Of a stretch of 64,000 bases of DNA, positions 19,956 to 29,248 are shown in pieces. Source of the DNA: Caldibacillus debilis DSM 16016 (GTDB lineage: Bacteria; Bacillota; Bacilli; Bacillales; Caldibacillaceae); contig NZ_KB912880.1 in NCBI RefSeq assembly GCF_000383875.1, forward strand, positions 238,642 to 302,641. Direction: 5' to 3'. The notes beneath the pieces are model-generated. The model did no database searches, had not been told where the DNA came from, and saw only the letters and a program-made list of their open reading frames with translations. The position numbers were made by a program, and so were the translations under genes. Positions within the stretch are counted from its first letter, which is position 1, and every line of letters starts with the position of its first letter.

Positions 19956-20810
19956 ATGATTTCTGAGCTGTTTCGCTACGAATTTCTGCAAAATGCCTTC
20001 CTCACGGGAATCTTCATCGGCTGGGTGGCCCCTCTGTTGGGCGTCTTCATCGTGCTGCGGAGGCTTTCCCTCATCGCCGACGCCTTAAGCCACGTCACCT
20101 TGTCGGGAATCGCGGCGAGTTTATGGATCGGGCGGCTCTTCCCTTCCCTGCAGTGGATCAATCCTTTGTATGCGGGAATGGGTTTTGCGGTTTGCGGGGC
20201 GCTCCTCATCGAAAAATTCCGGACGGTGTATAAATCCCATGAAGAACTGGCCATACCGGTCATCATGTCCCTCGGTATCGGTTTGGGGGTTATTTTCATC
20301 TCCCTGGCCAACGGTTTTACCTCCGATTTGTACGGATTTCTGTTCGGCAGCATCAACGCGGTCACCCGTTTCGATTTTCTCGTCGTTCTCCTGCTGACGC
20401 TGGCGGTGACGGCGGCCGTTTTTCTGCTGTTCAAGGAGTTTTTCCTCCTTTCTTTTGATGAAGATTATGGAAAAACAAGCGGGCTTCCCGTCCGGGCCCT
20501 CCAGCTCGTTTTCATCGTTTTGGCCGCGGTGGTCGTCAGCGTCTCCATCCGCATCGTCGGGGTTTTGCTCGTTTCTTCGCTGATGACTTTGCCCGTCGCC
20601 TCCGCCATGCGCCTCGCGAAAAGTTTCCGCGGCGCGGTCGTTTTGTCCGTCGTTTTCGGGGAAATTTCGGTCATCGCCGGGCTTTTGGCCTCCTATTACC
20701 TGGATTTGGCCCCCGGCGGAACGATCGTCGTCATTTCGGGAATCCTGCTATTGTTCTCCCTTTTGAACGAGAGGACATTAAAAGCACGAAGAACGGTCGG
20801 AAGGGGTTGA
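19956..20810 (+). CDS. znuB: Zinc ABC transporter permease
   Basis: A 284-residue integral membrane protein with about eight hydrophobic segments, of the ABC-3 metal permease family. The conserved SLIADALSHVTLSG segment near residues 32-45 and GVLLVSSLMTLPVASA near residue 205 are visible. It starts 18 bases after znuC behind AAAGGGGAAAG. Its TGA overlaps the zur ATG by one base, so expression of regulator and transporter is linked. Confidence 0.9.
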   Translation: MISELFRYEFLQNAFLTGIFIGWVAPLLGVFIVLRRLSLIADALSHVTLSGIAASLWIGRLFPSLQWINPLYAGMGFAVCGALLIEKFRTVYKSHEELAIPVIMSLGIGLGVIFISLANGFTSDLYGFLFGSINAVTRFDFLVVLLLTLAVTAAVFLLFKEFFLLSFDEDYGKTSGLPVRALQLVFIVLAAVVVSVSIRIVGVLLVSSLMTLPVASAMRLAKSFRGAVVLSVVFGEISVIAGLLASYYLDLAPGGTIVVISGILLLFSLLNERTLKARRTVGRG

Positions 20811-21232
20811 TGGACATGAATGTGGCAGAAGCGATCCGCGTTTTGAAGGAGAACGGGTACAAATATACGGGAAAAAGGGAGGAGCTTTTGAAATTTTTTG
20901 CCAAAAACGAAAGGTATTTGACGGCGAAGGATGTGCAGCAGGGGCTCAAGGGGATGTACCCCAATTTGAGTTTTGACACGATCTACCGGAATCTTTCCCT
21001 TTTCCAGCAGCTCGGGATCTTGGAAGCGACGGAGCTGGACAATGAGAAGCATTTCCGCATCGCCTGCTCGAAAGAGGAGCATCATCATCATTTCATCTGC
21101 CTGGAATGCGGAAAGACGAAGGAAATTAAGACGTGCCCGATGTTCGCCTTGGATGAAAATTTCGACGGCTTCTCGATCGCCGGCCACAAATTTGAGGTAT
21201 ACGGGTATTGCCCGGAATGCCAAAAAACATGA
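20810..21232 (+). CDS. zur: Zinc uptake regulator Zur (Fur family)
   Basis: A 140-residue Fur-family repressor. The N-terminal winged helix includes KDVQQGLKGMYPNLSFDTIYRNLSLF. The dimerisation domain has the His-rich EEHHHHFICLECG, and the structural zinc pairs are C-x2-C (CLEC and CPEC). It is the homologue of B. subtilis YqfV/Zur by position. The start ATG at 20810 overlaps the znuB stop as TGATG, with GGAAGGGG upstream. An ATG at 20816 is an alternative. It should repress its own operon through the box at 19163-19177. Confidence 0.93.
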   Translation: MDMNVAEAIRVLKENGYKYTGKREELLKFFAKNERYLTAKDVQQGLKGMYPNLSFDTIYRNLSLFQQLGILEATELDNEKHFRIACSKEEHHHHFICLECGKTKEIKTCPMFALDENFDGFSIAGHKFEVYGYCPECQKT

Positions 21233-21257
21233 TCGGATGCGATCATGTTTTTTGATT
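21223..21257 (+). terminator. Terminator at the end of zur
   Basis: AAAACATGATC pairs with GATCATGTTTT around GGATGC and is followed by T residues. The left arm contains the zur stop codon. Confidence 0.9.
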
Positions 21258-21379
21258 TTTTCGGGGGAACGGGAGCGATATGGAAATTTTTCTACCGGCA
21301 GTCAAACATTGCTATAGTGAAAAGAAAGTTTGGGATCAATACTAATAAATGCTCCCGATCCTGAAAGCGAGGGATAACG

Positions 21380-21775
21380 GTGGAAGACCAGAATCCAGCA
21401 ACCAGGGGACGAAACGCGAAGCCACCCGATTTCAACTATGATACGGACGACTTTATGGAAAAGATGTACGATGATCCCGGACATCCCGCCGCCAGCTACA
21501 ACGCTGAATCAGCGGCAGAATTTGCGCCCGAGGTGAGAAAGGACAGGACAAACCGCCACCGCGATGAAAGCGAAGGAAACGGCCTTTGGTTCGGGTATTT
21601 GGCCATCGCCCTGGCCATCCTTTCCTTGTTTGTCATGCCGGTATTCCTCGGTGCCGTCGCCATCATCTTGGGGGTGGTCTCCCGGAACAGGGAGGCGCGG
21701 ACCCTCGGGAACTGGGCGATCGGCATCGGCATTTTGTCCGTCATCATCGGGCTTTTCATCGCACCGTTTTACTAA
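21380..21775 (+). CDS. yqfX: YqfX-like membrane protein
   Basis: A 131-residue protein. A hydrophilic, acidic N-terminal half is followed by two transmembrane helices (residues about 72-98 and 110-130) with a short NREART loop, an arrangement like DUF4190 proteins. B. subtilis YqfX sits in the same place after zur and has this size. Function unknown. The GTG at 21380 follows GCGAGGG. Confidence 0.7.
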   Translation: MEDQNPATRGRNAKPPDFNYDTDDFMEKMYDDPGHPAASYNAESAAEFAPEVRKDRTNRHRDESEGNGLWFGYLAIALAILSLFVMPVFLGAVAIILGVVSRNREARTLGNWAIGIGILSVIIGLFIAPFY

Positions 21776-21800
21776 CAAACGGATTGGGAGCAACCTTAAA

Positions 21801-21837
21801 AATAAGGTCTTGACTTTGCAGTCAAGACCTTATTTCA
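21801..21837 (+). terminator. Terminator after yqfX
   Basis: A perfect 14-base-pair stem (AATAAGGTCTTGAC / GTCAAGACCTTATT) with a TTTGCA loop is followed by TTT. Confidence 0.9.
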
Positions 21838-22185
21838 GCTTGCGGGCCGGGCACGAAGGTCTGCAGGCTTTTTTCGGTTTTTTCGCAAAGCATGAGGGGC
21901 TTGCGCGTGCTCTTATTGCCTTTATTCATAACAAAACCCCTTCTGAACCTTCGGTTCAAAAGGGGGGTTGTCTTCAGCCCGTAAATTTTTCCGTTCCGTG
22001 ATGACCGGTTTTGCCGGATCAAGCGGGGGTATTGCGGGAGAGCCGGCTGGCGCCCGTTCCGCCGGCGGAAAACGGGCATCCCGCAACGGATTCCATCTTT
22101 CGGGCGCCTTTTGCCGTGTCCGGCGGCGCTTTTTGCAGCGTCCGGCAACGGCAGGCCGATTGCGCCGGGACAGGGATCCCGTTCT
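21838..22185. other. Intergenic region with a minus-strand terminator candidate
   Basis: No gene is visible in about 350 bases. At 21942-21975 an imperfect hairpin (AACCCCTTCTGAACC / GGTTCAAAAGGGGGGTT around TTCG) has a run of A residues on its left, so it could end the convergent ispG transcript on the minus strand. Confidence 0.5.
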
Positions 22186-23307
22186 TCAGGACTTGATCTC
22201 GGCGGACGCCTCCGTTTCTTCCGACTTCCGCATGTATTCCTCCGCCAGTTTGTCGATTTCTTTTTTCAGCTCTTCCACCATCGTTTCTTCGGGGACCTTG
22301 CGGATGATTTTTCCTTTCCGGAACAACAGTCCTTCTCCCCGGGCGCCGGCGATCCCGATGTCGGCTTCCCGCGCTTCGCCGGGGCCGTTCACCGCGCAGC
22401 CCAGGATGGAAACCTTGATGGGGGCTTTGATATTTTGCAGATATTCCTCGATCTCGTTGGCGATTTTAATCAAATCGATTTCGATCCGTCCGCAGGTCGG
22501 GCAGGCGATCAACGTCGGGGCATTGGAGGCCAGACCGAAAATCTTCAACAGTTCCTTGGCCACCTTCACTTCTTCCACCGGGTCGGCGCTCAAGGAAATC
22601 CGGATCGTGTTTCCGATCCCTTTGTTCAGCAAGATGCCGAGGCCGGCCGCGCTCTTGATCGTGCCGGAAAACAAGGTTCCCGATTCGGTGATGCCCAAAT
22701 GGAGCGGGTAATCGAAGGTTCTCGCCGCCTTTTCATAGGCCTCCACCGCCAGGCGGATATCGGAGGCCTTCAGGGAGACGATGATGTCATGAAAATCCAG
22801 TTCCTCCAAAATCCGAATGTGATCGAGGGCGCTTTCCACCATTCCGTCCGCCGTCGGGTAGCCGTATTTTTGCAGGATCCTTTTTTCCAGCGATCCGGCA
22901 TTCACCCCGATCCGGATCGGGATTCCCCGTTCCTTGGCCGCCTTTACGACGGCTTCCACCTTTTCCCTCTTCCCGATGTTGCCGGGGTTGATGCGGATTT
23001 TGTCGACGCCCCCTTCGATCGCCTTTAACGCCAGTTTGTAGTCAAAATGGATATCGGCGACGAGGGGAATATGAATCCTTTTTTTAATTTCCGGAATGGC
23101 GTTTGCCGCCCGCTCGTCAGGCACCGCCACCCGGACGATTTGGCAGCCCGCCTCTTCCAGCCGGTGAATTTGCTTCACCGTCGCCTCCACATCGTGGGTC
23201 TTTGTCGTCGTCATGCTCTGTATATATAATGTATTGCTTCCGCCGATCGTTAAATTTCCCACCCGTACCGGACGGGTTTTTGAACGATGGATGATTTCAC
23301 CCAACAT
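22186..23307 (-). CDS. ispG: 4-hydroxy-3-methylbut-2-en-1-yl diphosphate synthase
   Basis: A 373-residue [4Fe-4S] enzyme (GcpE) of the MEP isoprenoid pathway, acting directly before IspH. It has a TIM-barrel N-terminal part ([34 protein letters not shown]) and a C-terminal cluster domain with the cysteines in ACPTCGR and [10 protein letters not shown]. The ATG at 23307 has AAAGGAGCG upstream. It lies downstream of yqfZ on the same strand. Confidence 0.97.
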   Translation of the reverse strand: MLGEIIHRSKTRPVRVGNLTIGGSNTLYIQSMTTTKTHDVEATVKQIHRLEEAGCQIVRVAVPDERAANAIPEIKKRIHIPLVADIHFDYKLALKAIEGGVDKIRINPGNIGKREKVEAVVKAAKERGIPIRIGVNAGSLEKRILQKYGYPTADGMVESALDHIRILEELDFHDIIVSLKASDIRLAVEAYEKAARTFDYPLHLGITESGTLFSGTIKSAAGLGILLNKGIGNTIRISLSADPVEEVKVAKELLKIFGLASNAPTLIACPTCGRIEIDLIKIANEIEEYLQNIKAPIKVSILGCAVNGPGEAREADIGIAGARGEGLLFRKGKIIRKVPEETMVEELKKEIDKLAEEYMRKSEETEASAEIKS

Positions 23308-23359
23308 GGTTCGCTCCTTTAAAAAATGAATTGGAAATCCTGTTTATGTCATTATTTTA

Positions 23360-23701
23360 TCAATGATTTTCGGAAATTGACAAGGAAGAACTCCTTTCCC
23401 CGGGATAAACGGGAATTTTATAAGTCTTCCCCGGTTTCATTTGTTCCGGTTTCAATCCGCCGTTCAATCCCATGAAATCTTCCACGATCCGGCTGATTTC
23501 CACATGTTCCGGAAAGCCTTCCAAGTTTTCGATGATCGAAAGCAAGGTATCCCCGTTTTTGACGGAAACTTCCACGTAGGGGATCCCGGATTCTTCCTCC
23601 GCTGCCGGTTCCCCTGCCTTGGGCAATGTCCCGTGCTTCAAATCGTAAAAGACGGAATAGACGATCAAGAGAGAGATGAAAAGAAGGAACAACCGTTTCA
23701 T
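23360..23701 (-). CDS. yqfZ: YqfZ, membrane-anchored LysM-like protein
   Basis: A 113-residue protein. One N-terminal transmembrane helix (LFLLFISLLIVYSVFY) is followed by a short linker and a LysM-like module (VSVKNGDTLLSIIENL ... LKPEQMKPGKTYKIPVY). It would face the outside and touch peptidoglycan. It corresponds to B. subtilis YqfZ next to ispG. The 52-base gap to ispG lacks a terminator, so the two may be co-transcribed. Confidence 0.78.
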   Translation of the reverse strand: MKRLFLLFISLLIVYSVFYDLKHGTLPKAGEPAAEEESGIPYVEVSVKNGDTLLSIIENLEGFPEHVEISRIVEDFMGLNGGLKPEQMKPGKTYKIPVYPGERSSSLSISENH

Positions 23702-23803
23702 CGAACCACCTTCGGGATTTCGGTAAATTTTTCAGGAAGGATCTTCCTTAATTTTTATATATTCTCCCTCTTATCTTTTCAGACCCGCTGCTAGATTTTT
23801 TCA

Positions 23804-23830
23804 CAAAAAAAAAGAGCCGGAAAGGCTCCT
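23804..23830 (-). terminator. Terminator of yqgB
   Basis: Read on the minus strand, GAGCC-TTTCC-GGCTC is followed by about ten T residues, 32 bases after the yqgB stop. Confidence 0.88.
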
Positions 23831-23862
23831 CTTGAAAGGGCGGCGGACGGGAGGCCCGCCTT

Positions 23863-24630
23863 TCAGGCCGGGTTTTCTTCCTCCCGGACTTCCTTCAGGG
23901 ACAGGTACAGCATGATGATCATCACGCCCCAATTGATCCAGAAGGAGAAGGGAACATTGGCGAGAAAGATGTTCATGATCATGAAAAAGACGGCGGGCAA
24001 GGTGATGCTGTAGGCGCTCATTTTCCACAATTGGCCGTAGGCGAGCCCCTTTGCCATGGCTCTGCTTAAAATGAGGCCGATCAATGCCAGGATAGTGATC
24101 TGCAAAAGCCGTCCCACGATTTGGGAAATGTAGATGAAGAGGAAGAACAGGAAGCCGATCAGCCCTTTTACGGATTGGATGACGGATAAAAAGTCGAGCA
24201 ATTGATCTTTCGACAGGTTGTCGATCCCGAAGGTGGAATAGGGAATCACTTCCAGCTGGCCTTGGCTGTTGATGGCCATTTCATTCTTCAGCAGGGCGAC
24301 GGAATTTTCTTCCAGATCCTCGGGCAAAAGTTCGCCCGTGCTGTCGAGCACGAAGGTGAGCCCCGCCGTGTTGATGGTGACCGGTTCACCGGCATCCGAT
24401 GTCAACGTCCCCTCTTCGATAGAAAAGTCGGGCAACCGGTTTTTGACGATGTTTTCCGCCTCGGACAAACTCTTGTTGAAGAAGGAGGCGGTATGGAAAA
24501 ATACGGGCAGGATTGTAATGACGGTCAAGAGCAAAACATAGAGGATCGTCTTGCCCGTTTTTTGCAGGCGGAACCGGGCGATATCTTTCGGGGAGTATAA
24601 GCTGACGAATAACTGCTTGAAAATGTTCAC
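23863..24630 (-). CDS. yqgB: DUF1189 family membrane protein (YqgB)
   Basis: A 255-residue membrane protein. It starts NIFKQLFVSLYSPKDIARFR and has one transmembrane helix (residues about 30-52), an extracytoplasmic domain of about 110 residues, then three or four transmembrane helices. This is the DUF1189 layout of B. subtilis YqgB. The GTG at 24630 is chosen because AAAAGGATG lies upstream and the family begins here. Longer in-frame starts run into the promoter. Function unknown. Confidence 0.78.
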   Translation of the reverse strand: MNIFKQLFVSLYSPKDIARFRLQKTGKTILYVLLLTVITILPVFFHTASFFNKSLSEAENIVKNRLPDFSIEEGTLTSDAGEPVTINTAGLTFVLDSTGELLPEDLEENSVALLKNEMAINSQGQLEVIPYSTFGIDNLSKDQLLDFLSVIQSVKGLIGFLFFLFIYISQIVGRLLQITILALIGLILSRAMAKGLAYGQLWKMSAYSITLPAVFFMIMNIFLANVPFSFWINWGVMIIMLYLSLKEVREEENPA

Positions 24631-24670
24631 GAAAACACATCCTTTTTCTTTTGAATTTTCTACATGTTTT

Positions 24671-24699
24671 ATTTTATTATGTTGACATGGAGTGTTCAA
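24671..24699 (-). promoter_or_regulatory. Promoter of yqgB
   Basis: On the minus strand TTGAAC (24694-24699) and TAAAAT (24671-24676) are 17 bases apart. A TTGACA on the plus strand at 24682-24687 lies inside the same interval and may serve the divergent yqgC, but I see no good -10 for it. Confidence 0.55.
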
Positions 24700-24739
24700 T
24701 TCCATTCTTGTCAATTCCAGGTGCTGGCGGGTGAAAAAA

Positions 24740-25222
24740 ATGGAGATCCTCTATTGGCTGATCATTCTTTTTTTGCTGTTTCTCGCTTTTCTCGGGTTTA
24801 TCTTCCCGCTTTTGCCGGGAGCCCTGTTTCTGGTCGCGGCCTTTCTTTGCTACGGCCTGTTTTTTACCTTTGAACCGTTAAACGCATCCTTTTGGCTCGT
24901 TGTCGCTTTTTCCGTCCTGCTGCTGTTCCTGGCCGATTATTTGGCGAATGCCCTCGGCGTGAAAAAATTCGGCGGGTCGAAGGCGGCGATTTTGGGAAGC
25001 ACGGCCGGGCTTCTGTTGGGGCCCTTTATCATCCCCTTCGCGGGGATTGTGATCGGTCCCTTTTTGGGGGCGGTGATCGCCGAGGTCGCCATTTCCAAAA
25101 AGCCGTGGGAGGAGGCCTTGAAAGTCGGCGCCGGTTCCGCCGTCAGCTTGATCGGGAGCGTTCTGTTCAAATCCCTCGTCCTGCTGGCCCTGATCGTCTA
25201 CTTTCTCGCCCTCGTCCTGTAA
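24740..25222 (+). CDS. yqgC: DUF456 family membrane protein (YqgC)
   Basis: A 160-residue, very hydrophobic protein with about five transmembrane segments. The Gly-rich repeats (GSKAAILGSTAGLLLGP and IGPFLGAVIAEVAI) are typical of DUF456. The ATG at 24740 has GGCGGGTG 8 bases upstream. A GTG at 24731 is in frame but would use that SD as codon. B. subtilis has yqgC between yqgB and sodA too. No function is established. Confidence 0.8.
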   Translation: MEILYWLIILFLLFLAFLGFIFPLLPGALFLVAAFLCYGLFFTFEPLNASFWLVVAFSVLLLFLADYLANALGVKKFGGSKAAILGSTAGLLLGPFIIPFAGIVIGPFLGAVIAEVAISKKPWEEALKVGAGSAVSLIGSVLFKSLVLLALIVYFLALVL

Positions 25223-25287
25223 GGTGCCGTGAAAATGCCGCCCGGAGTTTGCACTACGGATATGGTGTAAAATTGATTTCATCCTAT

Positions 25288-25316
25288 TTGAATCTTTTTT
25301 TCAATTTTGCTACTCT
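25288..25316 (+). promoter_or_regulatory. Promoter of sodA
   Basis: TTGAAT (25288-25293) and TACTCT (25311-25316) are separated by 17 bases, 58 bases before the sodA ATG. Confidence 0.6.
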
Positions 25317-25373
25317 TTATTTAGATGCTTTAGCGGGACGCTGAAGCAAATCAATATTCGGGAGGTATTGAAT

Positions 25374-25982
25374 ATGGCATTTCAACTGCCGGCATTGCCG
25401 TATGCCTACGATGCGCTGGAGCCCTACATCGATAAAGAAACGATGAACATCCACCACACGAAACACCACAATACGTATGTCACCAATTTAAACAGCGCGC
25501 TGGAAGGACATCCGGAATTGTTGAATAAATCCGTCGAAGAACTCATCCAAAACCTTGATCAAGTTCCGGAAAGCATCCGCACCGCTGTCCGCAACAACGG
25601 GGGAGGGCACGCCAACCATTCCCTGTTCTGGCAAATCCTTTCGCCGAACGGCGGCGGCGAACCGACCGGGGAATTGCGGGAAGCCATCGAAAAGAAATTC
25701 GGCAGCTTCACTGCCTTTAAAGATGAATTCACGAAGGCGGCAACGGGCCGCTTCGGTTCCGGTTGGGCCTGGCTTGTCGTCAACAACGGCGAATTGGAAG
25801 TTTTGAGCACACCGAACCAAGACAACCCGTTGATGGAAGGGAAAACCCCGATTCTGGGGCTGGATGTTTGGGAACACGCCTATTATTTGAAATACCAAAA
25901 CCGCCGTCCCGAATACATCGCCGCGTTTTGGAACATCGTCAACTGGGACGAGGTGGCCAAGAGATACCAACAGGCGAAATAA
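25374..25982 (+). CDS. sodA: Superoxide dismutase (Mn)
   Basis: A 202-residue Fe/Mn superoxide dismutase. Metal ligands are His27 in MNIHHTKHH, the His of NHSLFWQ, and the Asp and His of DVWEHAYY. The GSGWAWLV and Gln context is of the Mn type. It removes superoxide in the cytoplasm. The ATG at 25374 has GGGAGG 8 bases upstream. A terminator follows. Confidence 0.97.
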   Translation: MAFQLPALPYAYDALEPYIDKETMNIHHTKHHNTYVTNLNSALEGHPELLNKSVEELIQNLDQVPESIRTAVRNNGGGHANHSLFWQILSPNGGGEPTGELREAIEKKFGSFTAFKDEFTKAATGRFGSGWAWLVVNNGELEVLSTPNQDNPLMEGKTPILGLDVWEHAYYLKYQNRRPEYIAAFWNIVNWDEVAKRYQQAK

Positions 25983-25998
25983 GCATTTCTCACCTTCC

Positions 25999-26025
25999 GG
26001 CAGGGACCTCCCTGCCTTTTTTTAT
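25999..26025 (+). terminator. Terminator after sodA
   Basis: GGCAGGGA-CC-TCCCTGCC followed by seven T residues. Confidence 0.93.
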
Positions 26026-26160
26026 GTTCGGGAAAATGCCGGCTGAAGGACGGGAACGAAGGGAACGGAAACCCGGGATGAAGCTTTTAAATGTTTTCCA
26101 TGGAAAACGGCGGAACGATCCGTTACAATAAGATAAGAAATAAGGGGGAGGGCGTTTCCG

Positions 26161-28266
26161 TTGAAACAGCGGCATGCGAAGAAAAAAAAGAAAAACTTTT
26201 TGTTCGTCCGGATCAATATCCTGTTCCTTGCCGTTTTCCTCCTTTTTTCCCTGCTGATTTTGCGACTGGGCGTCGTGCAGATCGTCGAGGGGGAAGAATT
26301 TAAGAAGCAGGTGGAGCGGACCGATGAAACGTCGGTGAATTATTCGGCCCCCCGGGGAGAAATCTATGACCGGAACGGGGTAAAACTCGTCTACAACGTC
26401 CCGCAGAAGGCGATCACCTACACCCCGCCGAAAAATCCCCAGCCGAAGGATCTGTTGGAGACCGCCCAGAAGCTGTCCAAGCTGATCAAGATGAATGACA
26501 AGGACATCAAGGCGGTCACGGAAAGGGATTTGAAGGATCTGTGGATTTTAATGCACAATAACGGCGAGGAAAAGATTACGGAGGAAGAACGCCAAAAATA
26601 CAAAAACGAGGAAATCAGCGACGAAGAATTGTATCAGCTGAAGCTTGAGCGGATTACGGACGAAGAAATCAAATCCGTCGACAAAAACATGGCCAGCATC
26701 TACCGGAAGATGTACCAGGCGGTGGCGTTGACGCCGACCATCATCAAAAACCAAAACGTCACCGATCAGGAATACGCCCTTGTTAGCGAAAATTTGAGCG
26801 ATCTGCCCGGGGTCGACATCACCACCGATTGGGAGAGGAAAAAAACCTTTGACGGCACGCTGAGTTCCATTTTGGGGAACGTCAGCGAAGGATTGCCCGA
26901 AGAAAAGGTCCAATATTATACGTCCAAAGGGTACAGCCTGAACGAACGGGTCGGGAAAAGCTACCTGGAGGAACTTTATGAGGACGTCCTGCAGGGCGAA
27001 AAAACCCGGGTCCGGACCGTCACCGACAAAGAGGGCAACGTGATCGACTCGAAGATCCTTTATGACGGAAAAAGCGGGAAGGATCTCGTCTTAACCATCG
27101 ATATCGAGCTGCAGCGGGAAGTGGAAAAAATTATCGAGGAGGAGCTGACCCATATGGTCAAGCTCCCGAGGACGCAGACCCTCGACCGGGCCTTTGTCGT
27201 CCTCATGAACCCGAAAACCGGGGAAATTTTGTCGCTGGCCGGGAAACAATATGACCGGTCCAGCGGAGAAATCAAGGATTTCGCCCGCGGCACGTTTCAA
27301 ACCGCCTATGAACCGGGATCCGCGGTGAAGGGGGCCACCGTGCTGACCGGCTACCAGACGGGGGTCATCTCCCTCGGCAACAATGTCTTGACCGACGAAG
27401 TCCTGTACATTAAGGACACGCCTCCGAAAAGTTCCTGGACGTCCCGCCCGATGGGGCCGATCAACGATTTGACGGCCCTGAAGCGGTCATCCAACGTCTA
27501 CATGTTTAAAATCGCCATCGCCATCGGCGGCGGAAAATACGTGCCGCACGGCCCGCTCCCCTTAAATTTGAAAAAAATCAACACGATGCGCTATTATTTC
27601 AACCAATTCGGCCTGGGGGTGAAAACGGGCATCGGGTTTGACAGCGAGATCTCCGGCTTGAAATCAATGCCGACGGAGCCCGGAAAAATGCTGGACTTTG
27701 CCATCGGGCAATTTGACACCTATACCCCGCTGCAAATGGCCCAATACGTTTCCACGATCGCCAACGGCGGTTACCGGGTCAAGCCCCAGCTGGTGAAGGA
27801 GATCCGCGAACCGAAAATCAACGAGGACGGATTGGGGCCGATCATCGAATCGGTCCAGCCGGAAATCTTGAACAAGATCGATATGAAAGACGAATGGATA
27901 AAACGGGTGCAAGAAGGGTTCTGGCTCGTCATGCACGGTTCAGGGGGAACGGCCACCGCCTATTTCAACAACAAACCCTATAATCCGGCGGGAAAAACGG
28001 GAACCGCCCAGTCTTCCGTTTTTTACAACGGCCACCAGGCCTGGAATCTGACCCTCGTCGCATATGCTCCTTTTGACGATCCGGAAATCGCCATGGCGGT
28101 CATGGTACCCTGGGCCTATTACGGAAACAACACGCCGTATCCGATCAACAACATCATCGGCTCCAGGGTCCTGGACAAATACTTCGAACTGAAGGAAAAG
28201 CGTAGCCAAAAAGCCCCGGATGGAGAGAGCCGGGAGGAAACGGCGCAAACCGTTGAAAACCGCTAA
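26161..28266 (+). CDS. pbpA: Class B penicillin-binding protein, PbpA/PBP2a type
   Basis: A 701-residue peptidoglycan transpeptidase. A short Lys-rich cytoplasmic tail precedes a single anchor helix (residues about 13-36), a dimerisation domain (APRGEIYDRNG) with a charged insert, and the transpeptidase domain. Catalytic motifs are S387-A-V-K390, S443-S-N445 and K612-T-G614. In B. subtilis the homologous gene (yqgF) follows sodA and works in lateral wall growth with the rod complex. The TTG start is backed by GGGGGAGGG. The intact active-site motifs argue that it is functional. Confidence 0.95.
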   Translation: MKQRHAKKKKKNFLFVRINILFLAVFLLFSLLILRLGVVQIVEGEEFKKQVERTDETSVNYSAPRGEIYDRNGVKLVYNVPQKAITYTPPKNPQPKDLLETAQKLSKLIKMNDKDIKAVTERDLKDLWILMHNNGEEKITEEERQKYKNEEISDEELYQLKLERITDEEIKSVDKNMASIYRKMYQAVALTPTIIKNQNVTDQEYALVSENLSDLPGVDITTDWERKKTFDGTLSSILGNVSEGLPEEKVQYYTSKGYSLNERVGKSYLEELYEDVLQGEKTRVRTVTDKEGNVIDSKILYDGKSGKDLVLTIDIELQREVEKIIEEELTHMVKLPRTQTLDRAFVVLMNPKTGEILSLAGKQYDRSSGEIKDFARGTFQTAYEPGSAVKGATVLTGYQTGVISLGNNVLTDEVLYIKDTPPKSSWTSRPMGPINDLTALKRSSNVYMFKIAIAIGGGKYVPHGPLPLNLKKINTMRYYFNQFGLGVKTGIGFDSEISGLKSMPTEPGKMLDFAIGQFDTYTPLQMAQYVSTIANGGYRVKPQLVKEIREPKINEDGLGPIIESVQPEILNKIDMKDEWIKRVQEGFWLVMHGSGGTATAYFNNKPYNPAGKTGTAQSSVFYNGHQAWNLTLVAYAPFDDPEIAMAVMVPWAYYGNNTPYPINNIIGSRVLDKYFELKEKRSQKAPDGESREETAQTVENR

Positions 28267-28289
28267 AAAAACAGACGGAGGGAAACCTC

Positions 28290-28329
28290 CTAAAAAAGCG
28301 GAATCGGCATGGGACCGATTCCGCTTTTT
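28290..28329 (+). terminator. Terminator after pbpA
   Basis: AAAGCGGAATCG pairs with CGATTCCGCTTT across a short loop and ends in TTTTT, 20-30 bases after pbpA. The group II intron-like element begins at the very next base. Confidence 0.93.
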
Positions 28330-29117
28330 GTGCGTGTGGCAGCACGCCACGCTTTGGGTGAACGTCCCGAATACAGCCGCTGATCGGTCGGTAAGGATTA
28401 GCCGACAGACCGTGCGATGTCCGTGAGGAATCGTGCGGAGGGGCTGAGGCAAACCCCTGACCAGAGCCAGTATCCCATGTCGGCACAAGAGCGGGATGAC
28501 CGTGCAAAAAACCGGGAAGTCCCAATAACTGACGTAGCTCGAAGTGTTAGGAGGGCTGGGATAGGGGGAAAGGAAGCGATGTAACCCGCAGAGACCTCTC
28601 ATCGTCCGTCCAGACAGGTATTCCGCTTCAAGGAGGGAATCGCAGGAAATGCGAGGAGAGGAGTCAGAGACCATCATAGCAGCGAGGAAGCTTATGCCGA
28701 CGAGCTTCCAGTAATGGGGGCGAGGGTGGCACATAAGTGAGACCCCCATGTGGCACTTGGGGATCCATCCCGAAAGGGGGCGATACTTGCGAAGGGTGGG
28801 TTCCCATGAAGATGATGCGGGGACCTGGTTCATGCCCGCGGAAGAGGACAGAAGCCAGCAGTGCAAACACGGACGCCGGGGCCGAACAGAAGGGTACGCC
28901 CTCCTCCGCCGGTTGAACATGGAGAGGAGGTTGTCGGCGGATTTGTCGCCCATCCGTTCCAAGCGCCGTCATCCACCGGTTGAACATGGAGAGAACTGCC
29001 CCTATTGACTCCATCAGTAAACAACAAACGGAGATGCAGAAACAGGACGCCAAGGGACCAAATCACACGTTAGGAGTCCGGACGAAAGTTTTCCTCCCGA
29101 TACACCTTGTCGCATAG
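28330..29117 (+). mobile_element. Truncated group II intron-like element behind the pbpA terminator
   Basis: The sequence starts GTGCG, the consensus 5' end of group II introns, exactly after the T run of the pbpA terminator. That is the insertion habit known for bacterial group IIC introns. About 650 bases of highly structured, purine-rich, codon-poor sequence follow. They include small hairpins, and CCGGTTGAACATGGAGAG appears twice (around 28910 and 28976). A 43-codon frame opening at 28986 (MERTAPIDSISKQ...) has the look of an intron-protein start and stops at 29115-29117. I find no domain V hairpin and no reverse-transcriptase motifs, so the 3' part is missing. The intron identity is an inference from position and 5' end. 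Confidence 0.5.
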
Positions 29118-29181
29118 GCTATACCAAACGCTTCTTTTCATCTAAAATTTCGGCGGGAATGTCCCGAAAGGGAGCCGTTCT

Positions 29182-29248
29182 GGACTTTCGGGGACACCGG
29201 CGGCGCGGCGCTCCGGAGAGGAGGGATCCGGCGGGTGTCCCCAAGTCC
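29182..29248. repeat. Large GC-rich inverted repeat
   Basis: GGACTTTCGGGGACACC (29182-29198) pairs, with a two-base bulge, with GGTGTCCCCAAGTCC (29234-29248) around a GC-rich loop. A second arm, TCCCGAAAG at 29163, can pair with CTTTCGGGG of the left arm. It lies between the intron fragment and the end of yqzC. There is no T run on either side, so a simple terminator is unlikely. Confidence 0.55.

Noticed and set aside
28154-29066. Several minus-strand frames over the intron-like element (for example 28664-29053)
   Set aside because: Low-complexity products and no SD. The region has the composition of structured RNA, so these are probably spurious.
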